This document shows, in pieces, positions 27,749-35,669 of a stretch of 64,000 bases of DNA. The first letter of the stretch is position 1. Every line of letters starts with the position of its first letter. Location of the stretch: NCBI GenBank assembly GCA_964414345.1, contig CAYPWF010000008.1, forward strand, positions 1 through 64,000. Reading direction: 5' to 3'. The stretch comes from Desulfocorpusculum sp964414345. Lineage in GTDB: Bacteria; Desulfobacterota; Desulfocorpusculales; Desulfocorpusculum. The notes below the pieces were generated by a model. The model was not told where the DNA came from, did not search any database, and saw only the letters and a program-made list of their open reading frames with translations. Both the position numbers and the translations under genes were made by a program.

Positions 27749-28195
27749 ATGGGTAAAAACTTTTTTTTTGTGGGGCTTCTGGGCTGTATTGTGTTGACGG
27801 GATGCTACGGCACCCTCAAGGACTACTCCCCAAGAAGCGATGCGGAGAGCCAGGTTCGCCAGGTACTTCTGAACTTTGAGCAGGCCTACAATACTAAAGA
27901 TCAGGCTGGATTAACAGGGTGTTTTCATGAAAAACCCATAATGGTGGCAGAGGTAGGAGGGGTCTTCGCTCCTGGAGAGAGGCTGGACGGGCAGGTTTCC
28001 CAAGCCTTTTTCTCGGCCATGGAGAGGTTCCCCAAAATGGGCCTGGGGGAGCCCACCATATTTTTGACTTTGGATTCAGGGGAAAAGGCTGTCTTGGAGG
28101 TAATATCTACCTTCGGTCAGGAAAGGCTTCCCACCAAGTTTTCCATGATCAAAGACGGAGGGAAATGGGTGATCAAGAAGGTGCTATATTACTGA
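27749..28195 (+). CDS. Putative lipoprotein with NTF2/SnoaL-like domain
   Basis: 148 residues from ATG 27749, six bases after AAGGAG. A lipobox (I-V-L-T-G-C, Cys about residue 19) follows a short hydrophobic signal. The rest (FEQAYNTKDQAGLTGCFHEK, then FSMIKDGGKWVIKKVLYY at the end) resembles the cone-shaped NTF2-like fold. Function unknown. It precedes the LolC/E-like gene by ~220 bases. Confidence 0.72.
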   Translation: MGKNFFFVGLLGCIVLTGCYGTLKDYSPRSDAESQVRQVLLNFEQAYNTKDQAGLTGCFHEKPIMVAEVGGVFAPGERLDGQVSQAFFSAMERFPKMGLGEPTIFLTLDSGEKAVLEVISTFGQERLPTKFSMIKDGGKWVIKKVLYY

Positions 28196-28417
28196 GCCGC
28201 AGGGCTGGGGCTGCTCTTTTGAGGGTTGACCGGAAGGAACGCAAAGTGACTGCGCGAGCCTGGAAGACTCTATGGGCCGGATCGTGACCGATTGGAGAGC
28301 CCTGCTTGGATGAGGCAGATGAGATTCCCGGAAGAGCTCTCAATATGCAAAATGCTTTTGGACCCATTAAGGCTTGGCCGGTTGTAAGGAGAAGGTTGAC
28401 CGGGGGATAAGTACTTG

Positions 28418-29674
28418 ATGCACTACGAGTGGTGGCTTAGCTTACGTTTTCTCAGAGCCAAGAAGAGACAGACGGCCATTTCTGTGGTTACATCCCTTTC
28501 CATTCTGGGGGTGGCGGTTGGCGTTACGGCTCTGATAGTGGTTTTGTCGGCCATGAACGGCTTCAATCAGGATTTGAGGGACAAAATACTCGGACTCACA
28601 GCCCATGTAACGGTTTTGGAACGGGGCCAGGAGATGATGGATTACGATGAGGTCCGACAGCAACTCCTTCAGGTACAGGGAGTAGCCGGGGCCACCCCTT
28701 TTATTCTGCGGGAGGTGCTGTTGCAGGTCCCTGCCAGGAGCGTTCAGGCAGTCATAAGGGCTGTGGACCCAGCTACTGTAGAGAGCACTATTCCCCTGAG
28801 GAATATCTTGAGAGAAGGACGGCTGGAAGACCTCTCCCAGCAGGTTCGAGGAGAACCCCCAGGAATAATAGTGGGCAGGGGATTATTGAGGGATCTTAAG
28901 GTGCGAGTAGGTGACTCAGTGGTACTGGTATCCCCTGAAGGAACTCTTACACCATGGGGAAACCTACCCAAGTGGAGGAAAGTGAGAGTCAAAGGATTTT
29001 TCGACGCTGGTTACTGGGACTTTGACTCCAGGGTAGCCTTTATCTCCATTTCAGCTGCCCAGCAGATCTTCGAAATTCCAGGCCGCGTGACAGGAATTGA
29101 ACTCAGGACCAGCCACCCTTACAAAGCTCCACAAGTCAGAAGACTCATACAGGAGTCTCCCTTGGGTCTCAAGTATGTGGCCCAGGACTGGACTCAACTC
29201 AACAGGAGTCTGATGACAGCTCTGGCCATGCAAAAAAGGGTGATTTTCGTTATTCTGCTTTGCATTGTAGGGGTAGCGGCCCTGCTCGTAATAAGCATAC
29301 TGGTCATGATGGTCATGGAAAAACAAAGGGACATAGCCATGCTAAAGGCCATGGGAGCCCGATCTACCCAAGTTATGAGGATATTCGTCTTTCATGGGCT
29401 CATGGTCTCTTCCTTGGGCACACTGTTGGGCTGCGCCGGGGGTTTGCTGCTCTCATGGAATCTGGAGCGAATAGTTGGATTGGTTGAAAAGACTTTCCAG
29501 GTGCGATTTTTGCCGGAAGAGGTCTATTACATAGGCCAGTTAACCTCCAAGTCTGATCCTTTTGATTTGGCGATGATACTGGGCTCCACTCTCCTGATAA
29601 CCGTGGTGGCAAGCCTTTATCCCTCTTGGAGAGCTGCCCGTTTGGACCCAGTGGAGATTCTCAGGTACGAGTGA
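28418..29674 (+). CDS. LolC/LolE-family lipoprotein-releasing permease
   Basis: 418 residues: one N-terminal helix (ILGVAVGVTALIVVLSAMNGF), a large periplasmic domain, and three C-terminal helices in an FtsX domain ending LYPSWRAARLDPVEILRYE, the standard LolC/E ending. This family extracts lipoproteins from the inner membrane with LolD. No lolD follows; the ATPase must be encoded elsewhere or shared. The next gene is of unknown function. Confidence 0.9.
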   Translation: MHYEWWLSLRFLRAKKRQTAISVVTSLSILGVAVGVTALIVVLSAMNGFNQDLRDKILGLTAHVTVLERGQEMMDYDEVRQQLLQVQGVAGATPFILREVLLQVPARSVQAVIRAVDPATVESTIPLRNILREGRLEDLSQQVRGEPPGIIVGRGLLRDLKVRVGDSVVLVSPEGTLTPWGNLPKWRKVRVKGFFDAGYWDFDSRVAFISISAAQQIFEIPGRVTGIELRTSHPYKAPQVRRLIQESPLGLKYVAQDWTQLNRSLMTALAMQKRVIFVILLCIVGVAALLVISILVMMVMEKQRDIAMLKAMGARSTQVMRIFVFHGLMVSSLGTLLGCAGGLLLSWNLERIVGLVEKTFQVRFLPEEVYYIGQLTSKSDPFDLAMILGSTLLITVVASLYPSWRAARLDPVEILRYE

Positions 29675-29790
29675 AGACTAATGAGCCTGTCTGGGGAACC
29701 AATGTTGCGGCCTTAGAACTGAAGAAAGTCCTTATGGAAAGCTCACTCCAGGCTTCCGGCCCGCTGGAGTGCTCCCAAGGAGTTAGTGCA

Positions 29791-30315
29791 ATGGCTGCAG
29801 AGAGGCGCAAGGAGCAGCGGAGGGAATCGGATCGTATACTTGTGAAAATCTTGGAGATTCTGCAAGTGGTGGAAAAGCTCTCCCAGGGTGAGAAGGTTGA
29901 TTTCACCGAGGCTTATGCCGATCTGGTAGGCCTCAAGGACCAGTTGGGGAGGCGCAAAGAGGACAGAGACCTGGGCGAAGCCCTTTGCGCCACTGTGGGA
30001 GCCATAGCCTGCAATGTGGCTCAGAAGGGAACTCAAGGACAAGAGATAGGACGTCGCAGGGTGCGCCTTACCCGCCTGGGCGGAGGCAAAGGCGAGACTC
30101 ACAGGGTGATAGAAGGCTGGGAAAACAGGGAACCTCAGCTTGGGAAAAGCTACCTCATTTTTCAGGAAAGCGGGCGGGTTGTTCGTACCTCACCCCTGAC
30201 TAGGATCTCAGGGGCCTTCCTTCAGACACGCAATTCTCTATATCAGCTTGAGATCATTGGAGACTCGACTCCTACCAAGATACACTTGCCCCCCAAAAGG
30301 CAGGATGAGGGCTGA
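29791..30315 (+). CDS. Hypothetical protein, basic N-terminus
   Basis: 174 residues from ATG 29791 (AAGGAG eight bases upstream). The frame is open back into the lolC-like gene but that part is an overlap shadow. It begins with the charged M-A-A-E-R-R-K-E-Q-R-R-E-S-D-R, reminiscent of PilZ-type starts, then a Leu-rich helical part and a beta-rich C-terminal half (GKSYLIFQESGRVVRTSPLT). I do not recognise the family with certainty. Confidence 0.55.
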   Translation: MAAERRKEQRRESDRILVKILEILQVVEKLSQGEKVDFTEAYADLVGLKDQLGRRKEDRDLGEALCATVGAIACNVAQKGTQGQEIGRRRVRLTRLGGGKGETHRVIEGWENREPQLGKSYLIFQESGRVVRTSPLTRISGAFLQTRNSLYQLEIIGDSTPTKIHLPPKRQDEG

Positions 30316-30364
30316 AAGGATTTACTGATCTGGATGCTCAGGATCAGGTCACCAAAACTGAGAC

Positions 30365-31252
30365 TCATTCAGGATCAACCATTTCTTGTTTCCTCTGCTT
30401 TTTCCCCAGTATTGCTTGGTAAAGGATTTTCCTTGGAAGACCTGTTTCCTCCTTTAGGACCCTGAGAGCGCATTTCGGCTCCAAAGAACAGCGCTCAAGC
30501 AGGAATTTTATTCTTTCCCCCAATAGATCAGAGGGCACAATCTTTTTCCCGCAGCCCTCCACAACCAGGGTGATCTCTCCCCTGATCTGGGCCTCTTTGG
30601 CCCACTCAAGAAGCTCCTTTAAGCTTCCCCTTCTTACCTCCTCAAACACTTTGGTAATCTCCCTTACCACCGCCCCCTTTCGATCCCCCCAGAGCCTCTC
30701 CATGTCCTGGAGAGTGGAGGAGAGTCTGGCCGGAGCTTCAAAAAAAACCAATGTCCTGCTCTCCCAACGCAGGGACTCCAGCATCCTGAGGCGATATTCC
30801 TTTTTCTTGGGCAGGAAGCCCTCGAAAGCAAAGCGCTGGGCTGGCAAACCGCTTGCCACAACAGCGGCCACCACGGCCGAAGGCCCTGGCACTACTCGGA
30901 TTGGGATGTTTTTCTCAAGGCAGAGGCTCACAAGCCCGTAGCCCGGATCCGAAAGCCCTGGCGTTCCAGCCTCGCTCACCAAGGCCAAGTCCTTCCCCTC
31001 CAGGAGCATCTCCACGAGTCTCGCGGCTTTTTGCCTCCAGACATTCCCCTGCTCATGGTAGCTCATCAGAGAGGCTCTGATGGAGTGCGCCGAGAGCAGC
31101 TTCCTGGTTCTTCGGGTGTCCTCGCTGGCCACCAGATCAACTTGAGCCAAGACTCTCAAGGCTCTAAGGGTTATGTCCTCCAGGTTTCCTATGGGAGTGC
31201 CTACCAAGAAAAGAGTGCCGGTTTTGTTTGAGGATTTGCTTTTCAACACCAC
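30365..31252 (-). CDS. rsmI: 16S rRNA (cytidine-1402-2'-O)-methyltransferase
   Basis: 295 residues from GTG 31252, which follows AAGGAGG by five bases (a second GTG at 31249 is equally possible). Tetrapyrrole-methylase fold with LFLVGTPIGNLEDITLRAL, VASEDTRRTRKLL and LVSEAGTPGLSDPG, all diagnostic for RsmI. It methylates C1402 in the ribosomal P site. The frame is open to 31507 but the extension lacks similarity. Confidence 0.95.
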   Translation of the reverse strand: MVLKSKSSNKTGTLFLVGTPIGNLEDITLRALRVLAQVDLVASEDTRRTRKLLSAHSIRASLMSYHEQGNVWRQKAARLVEMLLEGKDLALVSEAGTPGLSDPGYGLVSLCLEKNIPIRVVPGPSAVVAAVVASGLPAQRFAFEGFLPKKKEYRLRMLESLRWESRTLVFFEAPARLSSTLQDMERLWGDRKGAVVREITKVFEEVRRGSLKELLEWAKEAQIRGEITLVVEGCGKKIVPSDLLGERIKFLLERCSLEPKCALRVLKEETGLPRKILYQAILGKKQRKQEMVDPE

Positions 31253-31560
31253 AAATGCCTCCTTGAGGCCCCTTGACCTGTCTTGAACCAATACCTTAAA
31301 GTGGCTAACGGAGAAGCGAGGGGGAAAATCAAGCTCAGATGATATCAGACAACCAGAGAGCCATCTACAGGCTTCTCCGGGTTGCTGGATTCCTCTGGGG
31401 CCGGCCTGGGGAGGCCGTTTCTGGGTACCAAACACGAGCTCCCGCGGTTTCTCTCCAACCCCCCCAAGATCCCATGGGCTCAGGGGATTCCCCTCGCAAA
31501 ATCCCACTGAGGCGGATCACCGGGCTTGGGCAGAGCCGAAGGGCCTTGAGTCCTCATGAA
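31253..31560. other. Intergenic region ahead of the ATP-grasp array
   Basis: About 300 bases between rsmI (minus) and the next plus-strand gene. Open frames cross it on both strands, but none has a family match or good start. The promoter for the long downstream array should lie here or inside it; I see no convincing hexamers. Confidence 0.45.
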
Positions 31561-31914
31561 ATGAAGTCCCAACAGACGAATCAAAGGGCCCCCTTGATCC
31601 TTGCTTTGCTATTGCTTAGCACTCAGGCACTGCCTGTTTTGAGCCAGGCCGGCATGGTGGACACGGTTCAATACGGTCAGATCCAGTTGGGCATGAAAGA
31701 AAAGGAGATACTTGAGCGCCTAGGGCCTCCTGATCGGATACAGGAAAAAGAGAAGCGCTCGGCCCGCAACACATCCCCCAAGAAACCAAGCCGCTTGGTC
31801 CGATCAAAAAGACTGATTTACACCGGAACCAATCCTGCTTCCGGTCAGAAGATCACTACGACCATTATTTTGGAAAACGGAAAAGTCGTGGACAAGAGAA
31901 GATCTTATGATTGA
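31561..31914 (+). CDS. Small exported protein, SmpA/OmlA-like
   Basis: 117 residues from ATG 31561. A signal peptide (APLILALLLLSTQALPVLSQA) precedes a short domain with YGQIQLGMKEKEILERLGPPDR, the G-M-x-x-x-x-I-L-x-x-L-G-x-P pattern of SmpA/OmlA-like proteins. The middle is very basic. It overlaps the radical SAM gene by eight bases and so appears to be the first gene of that array. Confidence 0.68.
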   Translation: MKSQQTNQRAPLILALLLLSTQALPVLSQAGMVDTVQYGQIQLGMKEKEILERLGPPDRIQEKEKRSARNTSPKKPSRLVRSKRLIYTGTNPASGQKITTTIILENGKVVDKRRSYD

Positions 31915-33769
31915 GCAAACACCCAACTCCTTGCAATCATCTTTTCCCAGAGGCCACCGGACCTCCCCAGCAAGCAAGGGAAAACCACTTGCGATCCTAG
32001 TTTTTCCCCCTGTCTGGCTGCCCATTGTGCCACATCTGGCAGTGCCTGTTTTGACGGCCTATTTAAGGGAGAAAGGCTTTAAAGTAGTGCCTGTGGACGC
32101 GAATCTTGAGTTTTTTACAAGATATCTCCTTACCAGAAAGACCCTAGCCCGGTTGCTGGATCAGCTCAGTTTCAGACTGAATCAAGACCCCCAGAGCCTC
32201 CCGGAAGAACTCAGGGAAAGGGCTGTGAAAAGGTTCGGACTCTGGGAACAAGCAGCCCACAGAGTGGAGTATCTTCAATCTGTGCTCAGGCTGGAGGAGT
32301 CTTTTTTTGATCCTGACAAGGCACTCCCGGCCATAGAAGATCTTTATCAACTGATGGAGATGGCCAGCTTGTCCGGTTGGCCAGGCAGGATCTCCTTCAA
32401 TTATTACAGGCGGGGAGATATTTGGAGCAGAGAGGACCTGGCCCAGCTTTGCACAAATCCGCTGCACAATGTTTTCCTTCCATTCTGGAAGGATCTAATG
32501 AATCAACGCTTCAAGAAAATCAAACCCTCCCTGGTTGGGATATCCATCTCAAGCGTGCACCAGTTCATTGCAGCCATGACCCTGGCTAGGTTGCTCAGAG
32601 AAGAAATGCCCGAAATCCACGTGGTGGTGGGAGGCAAACATCTGCTCAGAATCCAGGAGAAGCTTACCCAGCATTCTTTTTTCTTCCAAGACTACTTCCA
32701 CAGCGCTGTTCTTCATGAAGGGGAGGAACCCCTGGCCATGCTTATGGGGCATCTTGAATCAGGGGGAGAATTGGAATCCATACCCGGTTTAGTTTACATG
32801 GCAAACAACAGGCCCCGCCTGAACCCTCCCAAACCTCCCCCGGCCCTGGGGGAACTGCCTCCTCCGGATTTTTCCGACGTACAGTGGCAGGATTACCTGG
32901 TTCCAAGGCCCTATGCCCCTTTGCGCATGTCCCGGGGCTGCTATTGGGGAAAGTGCACTTTCTGCATCAGATATGGGACCGAAAGGGTGGATTTCATGGA
33001 ACCCCATCAGGTGGTGGGGGAGATGGAAAGGCTGGGGGAGCTTTACGGGGTGAGGGATTTCACCGTTAACGACGACTGCATGCCCCCCGAATATTGGGAG
33101 GAGCTTTGCCAAGAGATCCTGAGCAGGAAACTGAAGGTCTCCATGCTTATCTGGGCTAAACCGGTGGCAGGTTTCACGGCCAAGAGGCTCAAGAAGATGG
33201 CACAGGCCGGGGTGCGCCAGATCAGATGGGGAGTGGAATCAGCTCACCCTCGGGTGCTTAGGCTCATGAGAAAAGGTACAACTGTCTCACAAATGAGAGA
33301 GGTCTTGGAGCGTTCAAGGCATGCAGGCATATGGAATCATGCATGCTTCATCCTGGGATTCCCCACAGAGACCAGAGAAGAGGCTGAGACCACTCTTGAT
33401 TTCCTGAGGTCCCATAGGGATAGGATCCATTCCTTCATCCTCTACCCCTTTGTGCTTTATGAGAACACACACGTCTTTGCCAATCCTCGGGAGTTCTCTT
33501 TAGAGAAGATTACACGGAAATCCACCCCTTTTTTTGATATCCTGGAATACCGCACCAAGGCGGGCATGGCTCCCAGGGAAGCTGCGGCTTTGGCCCGCAA
33601 GGCCAAAGAGACTCTTCTGGAGGGCCCTGAAGGGAAGCCTTTTTGGTATTACTTGAAACTTCGTGAGTACCTGCAGCTTTACTTGGACCGTTTTGGATCA
33701 GGTAGGACCAAAGCCATGAGCTTTGACAGAAGGGGGCTGGAAGGCTCTTGGGAGGGACTGGAGCCGTGA
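31907..33769 (+). CDS. B12-binding radical SAM enzyme
   Basis: 620 residues. N-terminal cobalamin-type domain (ILVFPPVWLPIVPHLAVPVL, LREKGFKVVPVDANLEF) with an inserted helical segment, then VVVGGKHLL and HEGEEPLAML. The cluster motif is RMSRGCYWGKCTFC, with Cys spacing C-x4-C-x2-C rather than C-x3-C-x2-C. Later RQIRWGVESAHPRVLRLMRKG and HACFILGFPTET fit the SAM barrel. The spacing variant and the aromatic-Trp-Gly loop resemble radical SAM proteins in peptide-modification clusters, but this is only a resemblance. It precedes and overlaps two ATP-grasp genes. Confidence 0.87.
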   Translation: MIEQTPNSLQSSFPRGHRTSPASKGKPLAILVFPPVWLPIVPHLAVPVLTAYLREKGFKVVPVDANLEFFTRYLLTRKTLARLLDQLSFRLNQDPQSLPEELRERAVKRFGLWEQAAHRVEYLQSVLRLEESFFDPDKALPAIEDLYQLMEMASLSGWPGRISFNYYRRGDIWSREDLAQLCTNPLHNVFLPFWKDLMNQRFKKIKPSLVGISISSVHQFIAAMTLARLLREEMPEIHVVVGGKHLLRIQEKLTQHSFFFQDYFHSAVLHEGEEPLAMLMGHLESGGELESIPGLVYMANNRPRLNPPKPPPALGELPPPDFSDVQWQDYLVPRPYAPLRMSRGCYWGKCTFCIRYGTERVDFMEPHQVVGEMERLGELYGVRDFTVNDDCMPPEYWEELCQEILSRKLKVSMLIWAKPVAGFTAKRLKKMAQAGVRQIRWGVESAHPRVLRLMRKGTTVSQMREVLERSRHAGIWNHACFILGFPTETREEAETTLDFLRSHRDRIHSFILYPFVLYENTHVFANPREFSLEKITRKSTPFFDILEYRTKAGMAPREAAALARKAKETLLEGPEGKPFWYYLKLREYLQLYLDRFGSGRTKAMSFDRRGLEGSWEGLEP

Positions 33770-34644
33770 AGAAAAAAGGGGTGCGGATAGCCATACTTAG
33801 CACCCGGGACAGAAGGTACCACCCCAATGGCAGACTCTTGGAAAGCGCCCATGAGATGGGATATGAGGCTGTGCTGCTTCATCCTCGAAATGTTTTGCCC
33901 GGAATCGGATTGGCTCCTGGGAAAGAAAGAATCTTCCATGTCGTGGTACCTCGAATAGGCTCCACTATTGAGGAGCATGAGCTGGCTGTGCTCTTTCACC
34001 TGGAGCAAGAGGGCCTCCCGTGTCTAAACGGTTTTAGAGCCTTGGTTGTGGCCAGAGACAAGTTCCTGTCTCTGAGGCGACTCCAGGCGCACAACATTCC
34101 GGTGCCCAAGAGCCTGATGATTCAGGAACCGGCTCAGATACCAAGGGCCGTAAAATCCCTGGGAGGTTTTCCTGTGGTGGCCAAAGGCTTGAGGGGAAGG
34201 CAGGGCACCACAGTAGAGAAGATCCAGGATCAGGACTTCGCCAAGTATTTTGCAGCCCATCCGCCCTATCCCATCCAGGCGGTATTGCTTCAGGAGTTCC
34301 TCCCAGCAGCTTGTCTGGGAGACATCCGAATAGTTGTGGTGGGAGGCAGGGTGGCGGCCTACATGAGAAGGATGCCCAGGAAAGGGGAATTCAGGTCCAA
34401 CGTGCACTTGCGCGGAAGGGGCATGTTGTGGGATCCTCCGGGAGAATGGTTGGATTTGGCTGTAAGGGCGGCCGGGGTCCTAGAACTCCAGGTGGCAGGT
34501 GTGGATATGCTGGAGGGACCCAGAGGGCCTTTGGTCATGGAAGTGAACACCACCCCAGGCTTCAGGGAGCTGGAGCGAGTCACCGGGGTTGATGTTGCAT
34601 CTCAGATAATAAAGGCTGCCGCGGAATTGGCCCAAGGGGGATGA
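33766..34644 (+). CDS. RimK-like ATP-grasp ligase
   Basis: 292 residues from GTG 33766, overlapping the radical SAM stop. RimK-type layout: preATP domain (VRIAILSTRDRRYHPNGRLLE), then VPKSLMIQEP, FPVVAKGLRGRQGTTVEKI, LLQEFLPAACLGDIRIVVVGG and the Mg site LVMEVNTTPGF. The members ligate amino acids to peptide or metabolite carboxylates with ATP. The next gene is a second ATP-grasp of GshB type. Confidence 0.88.
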   Translation: MKKKGVRIAILSTRDRRYHPNGRLLESAHEMGYEAVLLHPRNVLPGIGLAPGKERIFHVVVPRIGSTIEEHELAVLFHLEQEGLPCLNGFRALVVARDKFLSLRRLQAHNIPVPKSLMIQEPAQIPRAVKSLGGFPVVAKGLRGRQGTTVEKIQDQDFAKYFAAHPPYPIQAVLLQEFLPAACLGDIRIVVVGGRVAAYMRRMPRKGEFRSNVHLRGRGMLWDPPGEWLDLAVRAAGVLELQVAGVDMLEGPRGPLVMEVNTTPGFRELERVTGVDVASQIIKAAAELAQGG

Positions 34645-35669
34645 ACTTGCGCATTGCTTTCCTCATGGATCCCTTGGATGAACTGGATCCCCTCAAGGAT
34701 ACAACGGCACACTTGATGTACGAGTGCGTGCAGAGGGGTCATGAGATCCATTTTCTGGAGCCTCATGACCTTTACATAAAGAGCAACAGGATCCGGGCAC
34801 GCATGAAAGAGCTCACCGCCCCGCCGGGCCTTTCCAGGGAAGAGACTTGGAAAATTTTCATCCAGGATGTCATGCAGGAAAGAAGAGTTTTCGAGGATAT
34901 TACCGAGCTTGATGCCCTCTTCTTAAGGAAAAACCCTCCGGTTAACTTTAGGACAATAGATTTCCTTCAGTTCGTAAAAGACGACGTGTTTATCATCAAC
35001 GACATCCAGGGCCAGATAAAAGCTTCCAGCAAACTTTATACTTTGAATTTCCCAGACATCATCCCTGAAACTCACGTCTCAAGGGATCCCGCCCGTTTGA
35101 GAAAGATCATAGATGAGTTCGGCGGGGATGTGATTATGAAGCCCACCATTGGGTTTCGCGGAACCGGGGTCATAAAACTCAGCAATAAAGACCCGGAAAA
35201 TCTAAACTCCCTTCTCAATTTCTATGTGGACAGCACCAAGAAATACGAGGACAGGAATCCTGTCATTGTCCAGGAGTTCCTGGAGGAAGTCAGAGGCGGG
35301 GATGTCAGGATAATGATGCTCAACGGAGAGGTGCTGGGGGCCATGCGGCGTATTCCCTGCCCAGGGGAGTTCCGCACAAATCTCTTTGCTGGGGCCAAGG
35401 CCGAACCCCATTGCCTCACAAGTTCCGACCTGCACATCTGTAACAGGGTCAGGGAGAGACTTTTACAGGACGGACTTTACTTCGTTGCCATAGACGTGAT
35501 CGGTGATAAACTAATAGAAATAAACTCCATAAGTCCAGGCGGCATAGCTTATCTGGACCGATTGTACGGGATCCAGGCAGAAAGAAAAGTAATAGACTTC
35601 GTGGAACAGGAAGTGCTCAGGAGAAAGGGCTTGGTCTTATTCCAAACCGAAAAGGAGAAAGCCGGGTGA
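34641..35669 (+). CDS. Glutathione-synthetase-like ATP-grasp ligase
   Basis: 342 residues with GshB landmarks: IAFLMDPLDELDPLKDTTAHLM, LRKNPPVN, GGDVIMKPTIGFRGTGV, then CPGEFRTNL and LIEINSISPGGI. GshB joins gamma-Glu-Cys and glycine; a partner GshA is not seen here, and the tandem RimK-like gene suggests a different peptide product. It overlaps its neighbours on both sides by four bases. Confidence 0.88.
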   Translation: MNLRIAFLMDPLDELDPLKDTTAHLMYECVQRGHEIHFLEPHDLYIKSNRIRARMKELTAPPGLSREETWKIFIQDVMQERRVFEDITELDALFLRKNPPVNFRTIDFLQFVKDDVFIINDIQGQIKASSKLYTLNFPDIIPETHVSRDPARLRKIIDEFGGDVIMKPTIGFRGTGVIKLSNKDPENLNSLLNFYVDSTKKYEDRNPVIVQEFLEEVRGGDVRIMMLNGEVLGAMRRIPCPGEFRTNLFAGAKAEPHCLTSSDLHICNRVRERLLQDGLYFVAIDVIGDKLIEINSISPGGIAYLDRLYGIQAERKVIDFVEQEVLRRKGLVLFQTEKEKAG

